From Patescibacteria group bacterium UBA4664 (GTDB lineage Bacteria; Patescibacteriota; Saccharimonadia; CAILAD01; BJGX01), in contig CALRCL010000005.1 of the NCBI GenBank assembly GCA_943354575.1, positions 1 to 38,147 on the forward strand: a DNA stretch of 38,147 nucleotides, read 5' to 3'. Below the pieces are notes generated by a model. That model searched no databases. It saw only the letters and a list, made by a program, of their open reading frames with translations, and had not been told where the DNA came from. The first letter of the stretch is position 1, and each line of letters opens with the position of its first letter. This document shows, one piece after another, positions 1-7,480 of this stretch. The position numbers and the translations under genes are program-made.

Positions 1-63
1 ACGCTCTTCGTAGCAATATTCTTACTAAAAGACAAAAACAAAAAAACCGATCACGAAAGCTAG
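1..63 (+). CDS. C-terminal tail of a membrane protein, partial (probable transporter)
   Basis: Frame 1 is open from the window edge to a TAG at 61-63 and gives 20 residues: a hydrophobic end (LFVAIFLL) followed by a charged Lys/Asp-rich tail. That pattern is typical of the last membrane segment and cytoplasmic tail of a polytopic transporter such as an MFS carrier. The start lies outside the window, so the family cannot be named. The next gene begins 109 nt downstream. Confidence 0.45.
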   Translation, partial: TLFVAIFLLKDKNKKTDHES

Positions 64-172
64 GCTAACTTCCTAAAAAATAACCCGCCGCGTGGTAAAA
101 TAATAAGCGTAAGAAGCAACACCGTTCATCTATAGTGTTGATTGCCAATTAAAAATATAAGCCACAATATAT

Positions 173-1036
173 ATGAGCATAAAAACACGCAAAATTTTAC
201 CAGTCATTGGCCTCGCACTTTTTGCTTTGGTATTTTTACTACACCCAGGCATTGCATCGGCTCACCAACCTCGCATCGTGGAAGATCGCCTAACGGTAGT
301 AACGGAGCCGGAGATCTCGAAAGCCTACTACGGCAAGCTCGAAGGGGCACCAGATATCTACACCATTAGCTCTAGCCAAGACTTTGACCTTTATGTTGGT
401 ATTTTGGTTCCGGATATTGCAGGCCAAAAGAAAGACATAACTGTCGTAGTATTAAAAGACGGCAACCAAATTACCATTCTGGATAGTAATGCATTTGAAT
501 GGACACAGCTTTATGAGCCATTTGGTGCCGACAGGTACTGGAAGGGAGGCGAGTACAGGGCAGCTGCCGGGCCAGGCAATTATGAGATCCGCGTATCGAG
601 CACTAACAACGACAGCAAATACGCACTTGTTGTAGGAGAGTTAGAAAAGTTCGGCTTTAACGAAAGCAGGAGCGCAGTCAATTTGATACCTCAGATCAAA
701 AAAGGATTCTTTAACCAGTCTCCAATCGGCTTCGTGCTTTCGCCACTAGGATTAGGGCTAATCGCAATCATGTATATCTTGGCGTTTATATTTGGATTTG
801 CTTACCATGCGTTACTAAAAAAGTTTGCCAAGGGCACTACTCGTGGAGCTGTCAGAAATATCGGTACCCCCGACCGCTTGCTGCGTGTAGCTATTGGCGT
901 GGGGCTGCTATTGTGGGCAATTACGACCTCTTGGAGCCCGGTTCTACTCTTCTTTTCAGGCTTCGCATTTTTTGAAGCTATATTTAGCTGGTGTGGCTTT
1001 TATGCCGCTCTTGGCAAAAAAACTTGCCCTGCTTAA
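173..1036 (+). CDS. Exported membrane protein with C-terminal DUF2892 (YgaP-like) domain
   Basis: This protein has 287 residues. A signal peptide (basic start, hydrophobic core, cleavage likely after the Ala-Ser-Ala near residue 28) leads into a probably beta-rich extracytoplasmic region of about 160 residues. A strong membrane segment follows at about 185-215. The C-terminal 60 residues start at RNIGTPDRLLR and carry two hydrophobic segments and a final Cys pair, which fits DUF2892, the inner-membrane domain found in YgaP-like proteins. The known family member is linked to sulfur handling, but there is no rhodanese domain here, so I assign no function. The ATG at 173 has no clear ribosome binding site; an AT-rich TATAAG lies 11 nt upstream. 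Confidence 0.7.
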   Translation: MSIKTRKILPVIGLALFALVFLLHPGIASAHQPRIVEDRLTVVTEPEISKAYYGKLEGAPDIYTISSSQDFDLYVGILVPDIAGQKKDITVVVLKDGNQITILDSNAFEWTQLYEPFGADRYWKGGEYRAAAGPGNYEIRVSSTNNDSKYALVVGELEKFGFNESRSAVNLIPQIKKGFFNQSPIGFVLSPLGLGLIAIMYILAFIFGFAYHALLKKFAKGTTRGAVRNIGTPDRLLRVAIGVGLLLWAITTSWSPVLLFFSGFAFFEAIFSWCGFYAALGKKTCPA

Positions 1037-1116
1037 GTAGCTGGGCCAGCGAGTAACCGCAACAATGCAGCGATAGGTGTTAAGATACCCGTATAAATCA
1101 TAAGGAGGATAGACTA

Positions 1117-1473
1117 GTGAACGACCCGAAAGCAAATGCAGACAACAACCACGACCACCCAGCCAGTACAGACCCAACAGTCTGCGACCCTGATAAATAC
1201 AAAATGATTTTTGAAAACGATAGAGTTAGGGTGCTGGAGTACAAAGACAAGCCAGGCGAAAAAACAACCCGCCACCACCACCCAGACACCGTGACCTTTA
1301 CGCTGTCGGCTTTTGACAGAAAGCTGTATGTCAACGGCGAAGAGAAGGTGGTAAACAAAAAAGCCCACGAGGCCGGCTGGCAAGACGAGCAGTTTCATAT
1401 TGGAGAGAACATCGGCACAACAGACACGCACACTATACTGGTAGAGCTCAAAGAACCGCGACCTTCAGTATAG
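1117..1473 (+). CDS. BauB-like single-domain cupin
   Basis: This 118-residue soluble protein has a GTG start placed 9-10 nt after a clear AAGGAGG. The core reads NDRVRVLEY, PGEKTTRHHHPDT, then a second strand block ending in HTILVELKEP, the layout of one small cupin barrel. The RHHHPD cluster supplies several metal-ligand candidates. The closest family I recognise is the BauB-like (beta-alanine degradation) cupins, but no beta-alanine pathway gene is nearby, so the substrate is unknown. The first 20 residues are polar and rich in Asn and Asp, and are probably disordered. Confidence 0.7.
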   Translation: MNDPKANADNNHDHPASTDPTVCDPDKYKMIFENDRVRVLEYKDKPGEKTTRHHHPDTVTFTLSAFDRKLYVNGEEKVVNKKAHEAGWQDEQFHIGENIGTTDTHTILVELKEPRPSV

Positions 1474-1515
1474 GTACCAGAATAATAATTTGTTGATTAT
1501 GGCTATGCTATGGTA

Positions 1516-1521
1516 TACAAT
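1516..1521 (+). promoter_or_regulatory. -10 box of a leaderless transcript (DUF2177 gene)
   Basis: TACAAT ends 6 nt before the ATG at 1528, so transcription would begin at or next to the start codon. No clear -35 box and no ribosome binding site are visible. Confidence 0.55.
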
Positions 1522-1527
1522 ATGGTT

Positions 1528-1932
1528 ATGAAAACAACACTCATCGCCTTTGCAGCAGTTATTGTAACCATGGCCATTATCGATGGCGCCTGGCTAGCCA
1601 CGATGTCGAAAAGCTTTTACGGCGTTCAGCTCAAGCATTTGATGGCGGCCAGCCCCAACTTGCTACCAGCCATTATATTTTATTTGATATATGCCATAGC
1701 CTTGGCAGTAATTATAGTTGTGCCGGCCACTAAAGGTACCGTAGACTACCGCAATGTATTTTTGCTCGGTATGCTTTTTGGCCTGGCTGCCTATGGCACC
1801 TACGACCTCACCAACCAAGCCACACTCAAGCAGTGGCCAACACTCGTGACTATTGTTGATCTGACATGGGGATCGCTACTTACAGGTACTGTCTCGGCAG
1901 TGGCAGTTTATGTAACTAGGTACTTCGTCTAA
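1528..1932 (+). CDS. DUF2177 family membrane protein
   Basis: From the ATG at 1528 the product has 134 residues and four hydrophobic segments. Features of the DUF2177 family (PF09945) are visible: an early IDGAWL, a central YAIALAVI segment, then LFGLAAYGTYDLTNQATL and a tryptophan in the last helix. Earlier in-frame ATGs at 1510 and 1522 exist. The one at 1528 is preferred because it starts the hydrophobic helix directly and lies 6 nt after the -10 box, matching the window's leaderless pattern. The DUF1295 gene starts 9 nt after the stop and is probably cotranscribed. The function of the family is not established. Confidence 0.8.
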   Translation: MKTTLIAFAAVIVTMAIIDGAWLATMSKSFYGVQLKHLMAASPNLLPAIIFYLIYAIALAVIIVVPATKGTVDYRNVFLLGMLFGLAAYGTYDLTNQATLKQWPTLVTIVDLTWGSLLTGTVSAVAVYVTRYFV

Positions 1933-1941
1933 CAAATAACG

Positions 1942-2748
1942 ATGGGGGCAGATTCGATACAACCACTTCTGCAAAACTATATTTTGCTGGCAGCAGTGGT
2001 TTTTATTTATGTGACGCTGTGTTTTGGCCTGGCAGTTATTAAAAAGCGCAATGACATTGCCGATATTGCCTGGGGCTTGGGCTTTTTGCTAGTTGCAGCT
2101 ACCTCCTATTGGCTCGGTGGTGTGAAGCTCGACCTCGCACTACTAGTAACGATTTTGGTGGCTATATGGTCGCTCAGGCTGGCTGGGCACATATACTTGC
2201 GCCACCGCGGACGTGGCGAAGACGCGCGTTATGCGATCTGGCGAACTGAGTGGGGTAAATGGTTTTATATTAGATCTTACCTGCAGGTTTTCTTGCTACA
2301 AGGCTTTTTATTACTGTTGGTAGTTAGCCCGGTGGTTGTCATAAATACCTACCGGTATTTTGATACTAATTCGATGGCGGCGGCGAGTATTGCTATCGGC
2401 TTGATTATTTGGCTTGTGGGTTTTGGTTTCGAATCGATTGGCGACTGGCAGCTTAGTAAATTTATAAAACTGCCATCTAGCAAGGGCCATCTGATGCGCT
2501 CTGGGCTGTGGCGATATACAAGGCACCCCAACTATTTTGGTGAGGTTTCGCAGTGGTGGGGCTTATGGATTGTGGCGCTGGCGGTGCCATTTGGTTGGTT
2601 GGCAGTGGTGGGGCCACTAACGATTAGCATACTAATACTAAAAGTTTCTGGCGTGCCGATGCTCGAAAAGCTGATGTCTAAAAACCCAGATTTTCAAGAC
2701 TACAAAAAGCACACCAGCATGTTTGTGCCGATGCCATTCAAGAAATAG
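1942..2748 (+). CDS. DUF1295 family membrane protein (steroid 5-alpha-reductase-like fold)
   Basis: This 268-residue integral membrane protein has about seven hydrophobic segments. The family signature is present: KRNDIADIAWGLGF near the N-terminus, RGEDARY in the middle, and the C-terminal RHPNYFGEV that in this superfamily (5-alpha-reductase / ICMT) helps bind NADPH or a methyl donor. DUF1295 proteins are predicted membrane oxidoreductases acting on lipid-like substrates, and the substrate here is unknown. The start codon follows the DUF2177 stop by 9 nt with no evident ribosome binding site, suggesting translation in one short operon. Confidence 0.85.
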   Translation: MGADSIQPLLQNYILLAAVVFIYVTLCFGLAVIKKRNDIADIAWGLGFLLVAATSYWLGGVKLDLALLVTILVAIWSLRLAGHIYLRHRGRGEDARYAIWRTEWGKWFYIRSYLQVFLLQGFLLLLVVSPVVVINTYRYFDTNSMAAASIAIGLIIWLVGFGFESIGDWQLSKFIKLPSSKGHLMRSGLWRYTRHPNYFGEVSQWWGLWIVALAVPFGWLAVVGPLTISILILKVSGVPMLEKLMSKNPDFQDYKKHTSMFVPMPFKK

Positions 2749-2780
2749 TTTTTTTGTTGCAGAAATTATAATTTATAAAA

Positions 2781-2809
2781 TTGACGCTAGCTAGTACTGG
2801 GACTACAAT
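2781..2809 (+). promoter_or_regulatory. Sigma-70-type promoter for the GGDEF gene
   Basis: TTGACG (2781-2786) and TACAAT (2804-2809) are separated by 17 bp. Transcription would start near 2816 and give a leader of about 86 nt. The leader contains a small hairpin (AAAAGG 2822-2827 with CCTTTT 2833-2838) that runs into T residues, too weak to call an attenuator. Confidence 0.55.
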
Positions 2810-2901
2810 TGGAATAACCATAAAAGGTTGCTCCTTTTTATTTAAAGCATCAAAGCCAATTTTACATTCGAAAATACACCGACTGAAGAGAGGTGAGAAG
2901 A

Positions 2902-3609
2902 ATGAGAAAGCGTTTCGCGATACATAAAAGTAAGCCAGAACCAGATATTGAGTCGGGCTACGGTTGCCCGATAATAAATACTGCACTTTGTGGTAGCTAT
3001 TGTGTTACTGGTAGGCTGCTTTGCCAAGAGTCTAGCGACCCTGGCCTACTACGAAGGGTAGTAACCCATTTGCAAGCACTCAGCGACGAGCAGAGCTACC
3101 TAGCCAAACACGATTCATTGACTGGGCTATGGAACAGATATGAGTGGGAAAGGCTGGCCAATAGGCGTATAGCTTGGGCTGAGAAGGAAAACAGCACAGT
3201 AGGACTACTGTTTATAGACCTTACCAACTTCAAGACAATTAACGACACCCTAGGCCATTCCGTAGGCGATCAACTATTAAAAAGCCTTGCGCTATTGATG
3301 GTCGATACCTTAAGGGAGTCTGATATAGGCAGGTCTGGTGGCGATGAGTTTATAATACTTGTCGATTTGTACCCCAGGATAGACGAGAGCCTAACACCAG
3401 CTCAGCGGCTTAACGAGGTTATATCGAGATTATCTCAAAAGTTTGAGGTATTCTTTGAATCACTATCTGATCTTGGTGCAACTGCAGCGATTGGCAGTAG
3501 TTTGTGGCAATCAGGTATGAGCCTTGATGAATTAGTTGATTTGGCCGACGAGGACATGCGCCTCATCAAAAGTGTACAGCACCTCAAGTGTGGCAAGCAT
3601 CGAGATTAG
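2902..3609 (+). CDS. GGDEF domain protein (putative diguanylate cyclase)
   Basis: The ATG at 2902 sits 4 nt after AGGTGAG and is preferred to the in-frame GTG at 2893, giving 235 residues. Residues about 75-220 form a GGDEF domain: HDSLTGLWNRYEWE, the metal-binding FIDLTNFKTIND, and an intact active-site SGGDEF, so cyclic di-GMP synthesis is plausible. There is no membrane segment and no EAL domain. The first 50 residues hold four cysteines (CPII, LCGSYC, LLC), which could form a metal or redox site; this is inference. An RESD reminiscent of the RxxD inhibitory site precedes GGDEF, but with four intervening residues instead of the usual five, so product inhibition may be lost. No cyclic di-GMP effector is visible nearby. 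Confidence 0.85.
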   Translation: MRKRFAIHKSKPEPDIESGYGCPIINTALCGSYCVTGRLLCQESSDPGLLRRVVTHLQALSDEQSYLAKHDSLTGLWNRYEWERLANRRIAWAEKENSTVGLLFIDLTNFKTINDTLGHSVGDQLLKSLALLMVDTLRESDIGRSGGDEFIILVDLYPRIDESLTPAQRLNEVISRLSQKFEVFFESLSDLGATAAIGSSLWQSGMSLDELVDLADEDMRLIKSVQHLKCGKHRD

Positions 3610-3645
3610 GAGCTGCATTGGTATCCAAATCGACAAAGGAGCTAT

Positions 3646-3876
3646 ATGCCAAAAAAGCCAACCAAAACTAGACGCAAGGGCACAAGGCATCCGGTAGATC
3701 CGACCAATGAGTTTATTGGCAGATACACCGGTTACACCGACGACGAGCTAGTGGCAGCTAACACCAGGGCCCGAACTGGGGATGGGTGGGTGGCTGCTAG
3801 AGGTCGTTGTATAGGTGCTATCGCCGAAGAGTTTTATGCTCGTGGTATCGAGCGGCGAATCGAGGAACGGCCGTGA
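3646..3876 (+). CDS. Small basic hypothetical protein
   Basis: The product has 76 residues and starts 4-5 nt after a good AAAGGAG. It opens with a Lys/Arg-rich, probably disordered stretch, then has a likely helical region (YTDDELVAANTRARTG, IGAIAEEFYARGIERR). There is no signal peptide, membrane segment or recognisable domain. It follows the GGDEF gene by 36 nt and could share its transcript. The ribosome binding site and consistent coding pattern support a real gene. Function unknown. Confidence 0.55.
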   Translation: MPKKPTKTRRKGTRHPVDPTNEFIGRYTGYTDDELVAANTRARTGDGWVAARGRCIGAIAEEFYARGIERRIEERP

Positions 3877-3930
3877 TGTTTATCGCTTCTAATGCTACCG
3901 ATACTGCTAATATCACTAAAAGCAATTTTA

Positions 3931-3962
3931 TACGCCTCCCCGGCAAATACTGGGGAGGCGTA
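3931..3962. terminator. Perfect 11-bp GC-rich hairpin after the small basic protein gene
   Basis: TACGCCTCCCC (3931-3941) pairs perfectly with GGGGAGGCGTA (3952-3962) around a 10-nt loop. It lies 54 nt past the upstream stop and before the next promoter, where a terminator is expected. There is no T-tract on either side, so it could also be a 3'-end stabiliser. Confidence 0.5.
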
Positions 3963-4031
3963 ACTATGCCTGAACCATTAAGGTAGTTTTTGCTAGTTTA
4001 GCTGTAATCTGCGTTTTTATTATTAAGGCTG

Positions 4032-4037
4032 TATAAT
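4032..4037 (+). promoter_or_regulatory. -10 box of a leaderless transcript (HAD phosphatase gene)
   Basis: A consensus TATAAT ends exactly 7 nt before the ATG at 4045, placing the transcription start at the A of the start codon. No ribosome binding site is present and no good -35 is seen. Confidence 0.7.
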
Positions 4038-4044
4038 ACTGATT

Positions 4045-4779
4045 ATGAGTATCAAACAGCCAAACCGACCCTATGCCGTCTTTGACCTTGATGGCACGCT
4101 TATTAGGTGGCAACTATTTCATGCCATTGTTGATAAATTTGCAAAGAGCGGGCGACTATCTACGGCACAGTATCAGTCCGTTAAAGATGCCCGAAAAGTC
4201 TGGAAAAACCGCACATCTGACAAGAGCTTTGATGACTATCAAACCGAGCTAATAACGGCCTACCAAATAATCGTAAAAGATTTGTCGACTAAAGAATTTG
4301 AAAATGTTGCTAGGGCTGTTTTTGAAATTCACAAAGACCAAGTCTATGTCTATACGCGCGAACTTATGCGCGAGCTAAAAACAAAAGGCTACCTATTATT
4401 TGCTGTGTCAGGATCTTTTAGCCACATAGTAGAGCTAGTGGCCAACTACTATGGCTTCGACGACTCGGCCGGCTCAATACAAGCTGTAGCTGAGGGCAAG
4501 TTTACTGGCGAGAGGGACATTATTCAATTCGACAGAAAGGTCGATAAAATAAAAGAGCTGGCCCTAAAACACGATGCAACTAACAAGGGCAGTGTCGCCA
4601 TTGGTGACTCGATGGGCGATTTGGCAATGCTCGAATACGTGGAGCAGGCGATTGCTTTTAACCCTTCCCGCGAGCTATTTGAATACGCCAAAGCTCAGGG
4701 CTGGAAGATTGTGGTGGAACGAAAAAACACCATCTATCAGCTCACTAAGCAGGGCGACGAGTATGCGCTTGGGGCGTAA
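4045..4779 (+). CDS. HAD-IB family phosphatase (SerB-like)
   Basis: This 244-residue cytosolic protein has all HAD motifs. Motif I is FDLDGT (nucleophile and acid/base aspartates), motif II is AVSGSF, a Lys follows in the region after the cap, and motif IV is IGDSMGDLAML. The helical cap between motifs I and II is the C1 type of the HAD-IB branch (phosphoserine phosphatase and relatives). The substrate cannot be read from sequence; a small phosphomonoester is most likely. The transcript appears leaderless. The gene is followed 40 nt later by the DUF2779 gene, which has its own -10 box. Confidence 0.85.
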   Translation: MSIKQPNRPYAVFDLDGTLIRWQLFHAIVDKFAKSGRLSTAQYQSVKDARKVWKNRTSDKSFDDYQTELITAYQIIVKDLSTKEFENVARAVFEIHKDQVYVYTRELMRELKTKGYLLFAVSGSFSHIVELVANYYGFDDSAGSIQAVAEGKFTGERDIIQFDRKVDKIKELALKHDATNKGSVAIGDSMGDLAMLEYVEQAIAFNPSRELFEYAKAQGWKIVVERKNTIYQLTKQGDEYALGA

Positions 4780-4806
4780 TTATAATTAACTTATTAAAAG
4801 GTAGCG

Positions 4807-4812
4807 TATAAT
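4807..4812 (+). promoter_or_regulatory. -10 box of a leaderless transcript (DUF2779 gene)
   Basis: TATAAT ends 7 nt before the ATG at 4820, the same geometry as at 4032, 9346, 16659, 18928 and 24407. There is no ribosome binding site. Confidence 0.7.
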
Positions 4813-4819
4813 ACAAACT

Positions 4820-6415
4820 ATGAGTAAGCCGATGCTTTTATCGAAATCCGAATACATGATGTACTTAAAACACCCGGCCTGGCTGTGGCTCAAAAAGCAT
4901 GACAAGAACAAGCTACCAGAAGTAAGTGCCGACTTGCAGGCCATGTTTGATGCCGGGCACGACTTCGAGGCTTATGCCGAGGCGCATTTTCCCGACGGCG
5001 TACAGCTAGGCTTTGATAGCTACTTTGAGTACCTGAGCTTGCCAGCCCGTACAGCCCAAGCTCTCGATGGTGGTGCCAAGACGATCTTTCAGGGCCGTTT
5101 TGAACACCAAAAAACTACTTTTATATGCGATGTACTGCGAGTGGTGGGTGATAATGAGCTGGATTTATACGAGATCAAATCGAGTACGAGCGTTAAGTAT
5201 GACCATATTGTTGATTTGGCTTTTCAGGTAACTGTGCTGGAGGGATGTGGTTACCGCGTGCGCAGCGTTTATGTGATGCACGTCGACAATAGCTATACGC
5301 GTAATGGCGAAGTCGATAGCAAACAAATTGTGGCTACCGAGGATGTCACCGAAGACGTTAAGGGGGAGCTGCCACAGACTCAACGCAATATCAAGGGCGC
5401 AATAGAAGTCATGGAAGGTGCTAAAATGCCCGACCCTTCGCCAAGCCTAGCTCAGCTTGGTAGCCTAGAAGAATGGCTAGAAGTATATAAAAATATCGTC
5501 ACTGTACCCGATGGCAGCATCTATGAGCTGTGCCGCCTCAACACCGACACCCTGCAGCTACTTGAGGCCGAGGGCATCACCAAGCTTGCCGATATTCCGC
5601 TGGAGCTAGTGAGCGTCAAGCAACAGCGATGGCAATTAGAAGCGCTTAAAAAAGGGGAGCCAATTTATGACACTACAAGGCTCAGCAAATTTCTGGCAGA
5701 GCTAGAGTACCCGTTGTACTTTTTTGATTACGAAACGCTTAGTAGTACGGTGCCTTACTTTGATGGCACTAGGCCGTACCAACAAGTGCCATTTCAGTAC
5801 TCGCTACATGTGATTGATACCCCAGGCGGTGAGCTCAAACACATGGGTTATTTGCATAGTGATAATACCAACCCCGCCAAACCCTTGAGCGCAGCACTAA
5901 AGAGCCAGATAGGCGAAAAGGGTACTATAATAACCTGGAATATGAGCTTTGAGAAAAGCTGTAATACATTACTCGGCAACATGCTACCAGAATATAAAGA
6001 ATTTTATGCAAGTCTAAATAAACGCATTAATGATTTGATGTTGCCATTTAAAAATGGCCTTTATGTTGATGCCAAATTTGGTGGCAGCGCGAGCATTAAA
6101 AAAGTCCTACCGGCACTGGTGCCAGAGCTTAGCTACAAAAACCTCGGCATCCAAGAGGGCGGATCGGCTCAGAGGTCGTGGATGGATGCCGTATTATATG
6201 GCACTAGGGCTGGCGAGAAAGACCAAGTACTAAAAGACTTAGAAGAGTACTGCGCGCTCGATACACTAGCGATGGTTGAGATATACAAGTTTTTGGTGGC
6301 TACGGCTGGCGGAAAAACCCCCGACAAAACCACTACCGAGGCCAAAAACAGCGAAGACTCAGTGCCAGAGTCAAGGCAGACCGAGCCCGAACAACTTTCG
6401 ATAGATCTCCAATAA
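4820..6415 (+). CDS. DUF2779 protein: Cas4/RecB-like nuclease fused to DEDDy-type exonuclease-like domain
   Basis: The product has 531 residues. The N-terminal half looks like a PD-(D/E)XK nuclease of the Cas4/RecB type: Asp104 in FICD, then the YEIKSS motif with Glu118 and Lys120, and Gln136 in LAFQVT. After a linker, residues about 295-485 look like a DnaQ-fold exonuclease: FFDYETL (DxE), WNMSFEK, and a final EEYCALDT that fits the YxxxD motif of the DEDDy group. This second part corresponds to DUF2779 (PF11074). The last 45 residues are polar and probably disordered. The cysteines expected for a Cas4 iron-sulfur cluster are not evident. No cas gene, helicase or phage gene is adjacent, so a role in DNA repair or defence is only an inference. 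Confidence 0.75.
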   Translation: MSKPMLLSKSEYMMYLKHPAWLWLKKHDKNKLPEVSADLQAMFDAGHDFEAYAEAHFPDGVQLGFDSYFEYLSLPARTAQALDGGAKTIFQGRFEHQKTTFICDVLRVVGDNELDLYEIKSSTSVKYDHIVDLAFQVTVLEGCGYRVRSVYVMHVDNSYTRNGEVDSKQIVATEDVTEDVKGELPQTQRNIKGAIEVMEGAKMPDPSPSLAQLGSLEEWLEVYKNIVTVPDGSIYELCRLNTDTLQLLEAEGITKLADIPLELVSVKQQRWQLEALKKGEPIYDTTRLSKFLAELEYPLYFFDYETLSSTVPYFDGTRPYQQVPFQYSLHVIDTPGGELKHMGYLHSDNTNPAKPLSAALKSQIGEKGTIITWNMSFEKSCNTLLGNMLPEYKEFYASLNKRINDLMLPFKNGLYVDAKFGGSASIKKVLPALVPELSYKNLGIQEGGSAQRSWMDAVLYGTRAGEKDQVLKDLEEYCALDTLAMVEIYKFLVATAGGKTPDKTTTEAKNSEDSVPESRQTEPEQLSIDLQ

Positions 6416-6436
6416 ATATTACTTAATGAATAAAAA

Positions 6437-6461
6437 AAGGGGCCTCTACTAAAGGCCCCTT
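6437..6461. terminator. Bidirectional intrinsic terminator between convergent genes
   Basis: The 9-bp stem AAGGGGCCT (6437-6445) / AGGCCCCTT (6453-6461) has a 7-nt loop. On the minus strand it is followed by a run of seven U, so it should end the unknown minus-strand gene efficiently. On the plus strand it is followed by UUAUAU and may also stop the DUF2779 transcript. Confidence 0.8.
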
Positions 6462-6522
6462 ATATCATGCACTTCTGGATTGAGGTGCAAGATATATGTT
6501 TGATTTTATGTGTTAGCCGCTT

Positions 6523-6873
6523 CTAGTGGCTTAAGACGAGTTCTGGATATAGTCCTTCGTCGAAGTTATCTATGAAGCTGCCCATTGGTACCGGCACCGG
6601 TACGCCATACTGATAACTAGTGGTGTGCTTCCAAATAACTAATTCGTAGTTGTATTCGAATGATTCGGCAATGATTTTGGCGAACTCTTTATTGTCAGTA
6701 AAGATGCCTTCTTTAAACACCATTACGGTTGGGTCGATGTCGTGAAGAGCCCTGGCTATAACGCAGTTTCCAGGTGTTCGTTGGTCGCCACTTGGCAACT
6801 CGTTGAGGGGTTGATGCCCCGCACTATTTCGTAGGCGGTTGACCCGCTCGAGTGTGAACTGTTCTTCGTTCAT
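6523..6873 (-). CDS. Hypothetical protein, 116 residues
   Basis: The ATG at 6873 is chosen because a strong GGGGGA lies 6 nt upstream; an in-frame ATG at 6927 has no such site and would start beyond the -10 boxes. The product is soluble. A central RTPGNCVIARALHD segment with one cysteine is the most distinctive part, followed by acidic and aromatic-rich stretches and a Pro/Val run (VPVPVPMG). I do not recognise the family. The gene is divergent from the 7073/7477 pair, with the 7001-7033 palindrome between them, and ends at the terminator at 6437. Confidence 0.6.
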   Translation of the reverse strand: MNEEQFTLERVNRLRNSAGHQPLNELPSGDQRTPGNCVIARALHDIDPTVMVFKEGIFTDNKEFAKIIAESFEYNYELVIWKHTTSYQYGVPVPVPMGSFIDNFDEGLYPELVLSH

Positions 6874-6913
6874 TATTCCCCCTATGCACTTGTACTCACC
6901 ACGGATGATGCAG

Positions 6914-6924
6914 ATTATATTATA
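6914..6924 (-). promoter_or_regulatory. Overlapping -10 boxes for the minus-strand hypothetical gene
   Basis: Read on the minus strand, two TATAAT boxes overlap by one base (6924-6919 and 6919-6914). Transcription would start about 35 nt before the ATG at 6873, giving a normal leader that contains the GGGGGA ribosome binding site. Confidence 0.55.
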
Positions 6925-7000
6925 CACCTTTTTTTTTAAAACACATCATGAAACTAAATCAGCTATGCCAATAACTTGATGGTATTTTTACTAGTTTGAC

Positions 7001-7033
7001 ATAACCGATATAATATGACATTATATTGGTTAT
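7001..7033. repeat. 33-bp palindrome overlapping promoter elements, candidate operator
   Basis: Two 14-bp arms (7001-7014 and 7020-7033) are inverted repeats with one mismatch around a 5-nt spacer. Each arm contains TATAAT on its own outward-reading strand, so both directions carry a possible -10 inside the palindrome. A perfect TTGACA (6996-7001) abuts the left arm; 17 bp downstream of it lies CATTAT (7019-7024). This is typical of a dimeric repressor site controlling the 7073 operon and perhaps the divergent gene. Confidence 0.55.
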
Positions 7034-7047
7034 TCGGCGTTCGCCGA
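7034..7047. repeat. Short inverted repeat in the leader of the 7073 operon
   Basis: TCGGCG and CGCCGA flank a TT directly after the larger palindrome. In RNA this would be a 5-bp hairpin with a GTTC loop, about 25 nt before the start codon at 7073. Confidence 0.4.
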
Positions 7048-7072
7048 TGTACCCCAAAGATAAGGATTCAAA

Positions 7073-7480
7073 ATGGCTACGATTGTGGTTATAGGAGACA
7101 TTAGTATTGAGGAGTTTGCGCCGCTATACGCGTCGCTAACTGACCGAGATGTAGTGCCGGTGGTGTACTTTCCCAACTGGGGAGAAATGCTCGGAATACT
7201 AAACGGTAAGATCTACGACAGCATAACTCAAGTAGCTGTCGAGCATTGCCGAAACGAGTACCCGCGTGAATATATTCGGATGAGTGTATCTAGGTGTATC
7301 CAAAGGTACATGCGAGAACGATTGCCACATTTGTCACCTGGAAGAATCAATGCAACCGTATATCGGTCGTCGCAGATATCCTCTGGACAAGGCAATGACT
7401 TGGTCAAGATTTTGTACAATTATTGGTACGGATACTTCTTTGACCTAGATGACCAAAACCCTTTTGGGATGCTAGATTGA
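7073..7480 (+). CDS. Hypothetical protein, first of a tandem related pair
   Basis: The product has 135 residues and starts with ATG, 9 nt after an AAGGAT. It opens with a hydrophobic strand and turn (TIVVIGDIS) that looks like the first strand of a Rossmann-like or receiver-like fold, then a helix and a second strand (VVPVVYFP). No catalytic motif is recognisable. The start resembles that of the next gene (TIVVCGEIS, then a helix, then a basic strand), which suggests duplication and divergence. The stop overlaps the next gene's TTG start. Expression is probably governed by the palindrome at 7001. Function unknown. Confidence 0.6.
   Translation: MATIVVIGDISIEEFAPLYASLTDRDVVPVVYFPNWGEMLGILNGKIYDSITQVAVEHCRNEYPREYIRMSVSRCIQRYMRERLPHLSPGRINATVYRSSQISSGQGNDLVKILYNYWYGYFFDLDDQNPFGMLD

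Noticed and set aside
6996-7014. TTGACA and TATAAT as a matched promoter
   Set aside because: They are only 7 bp apart, so they cannot be the -35 and -10 of one promoter. The TTGACA fits better with CATTAT 17 bp downstream.
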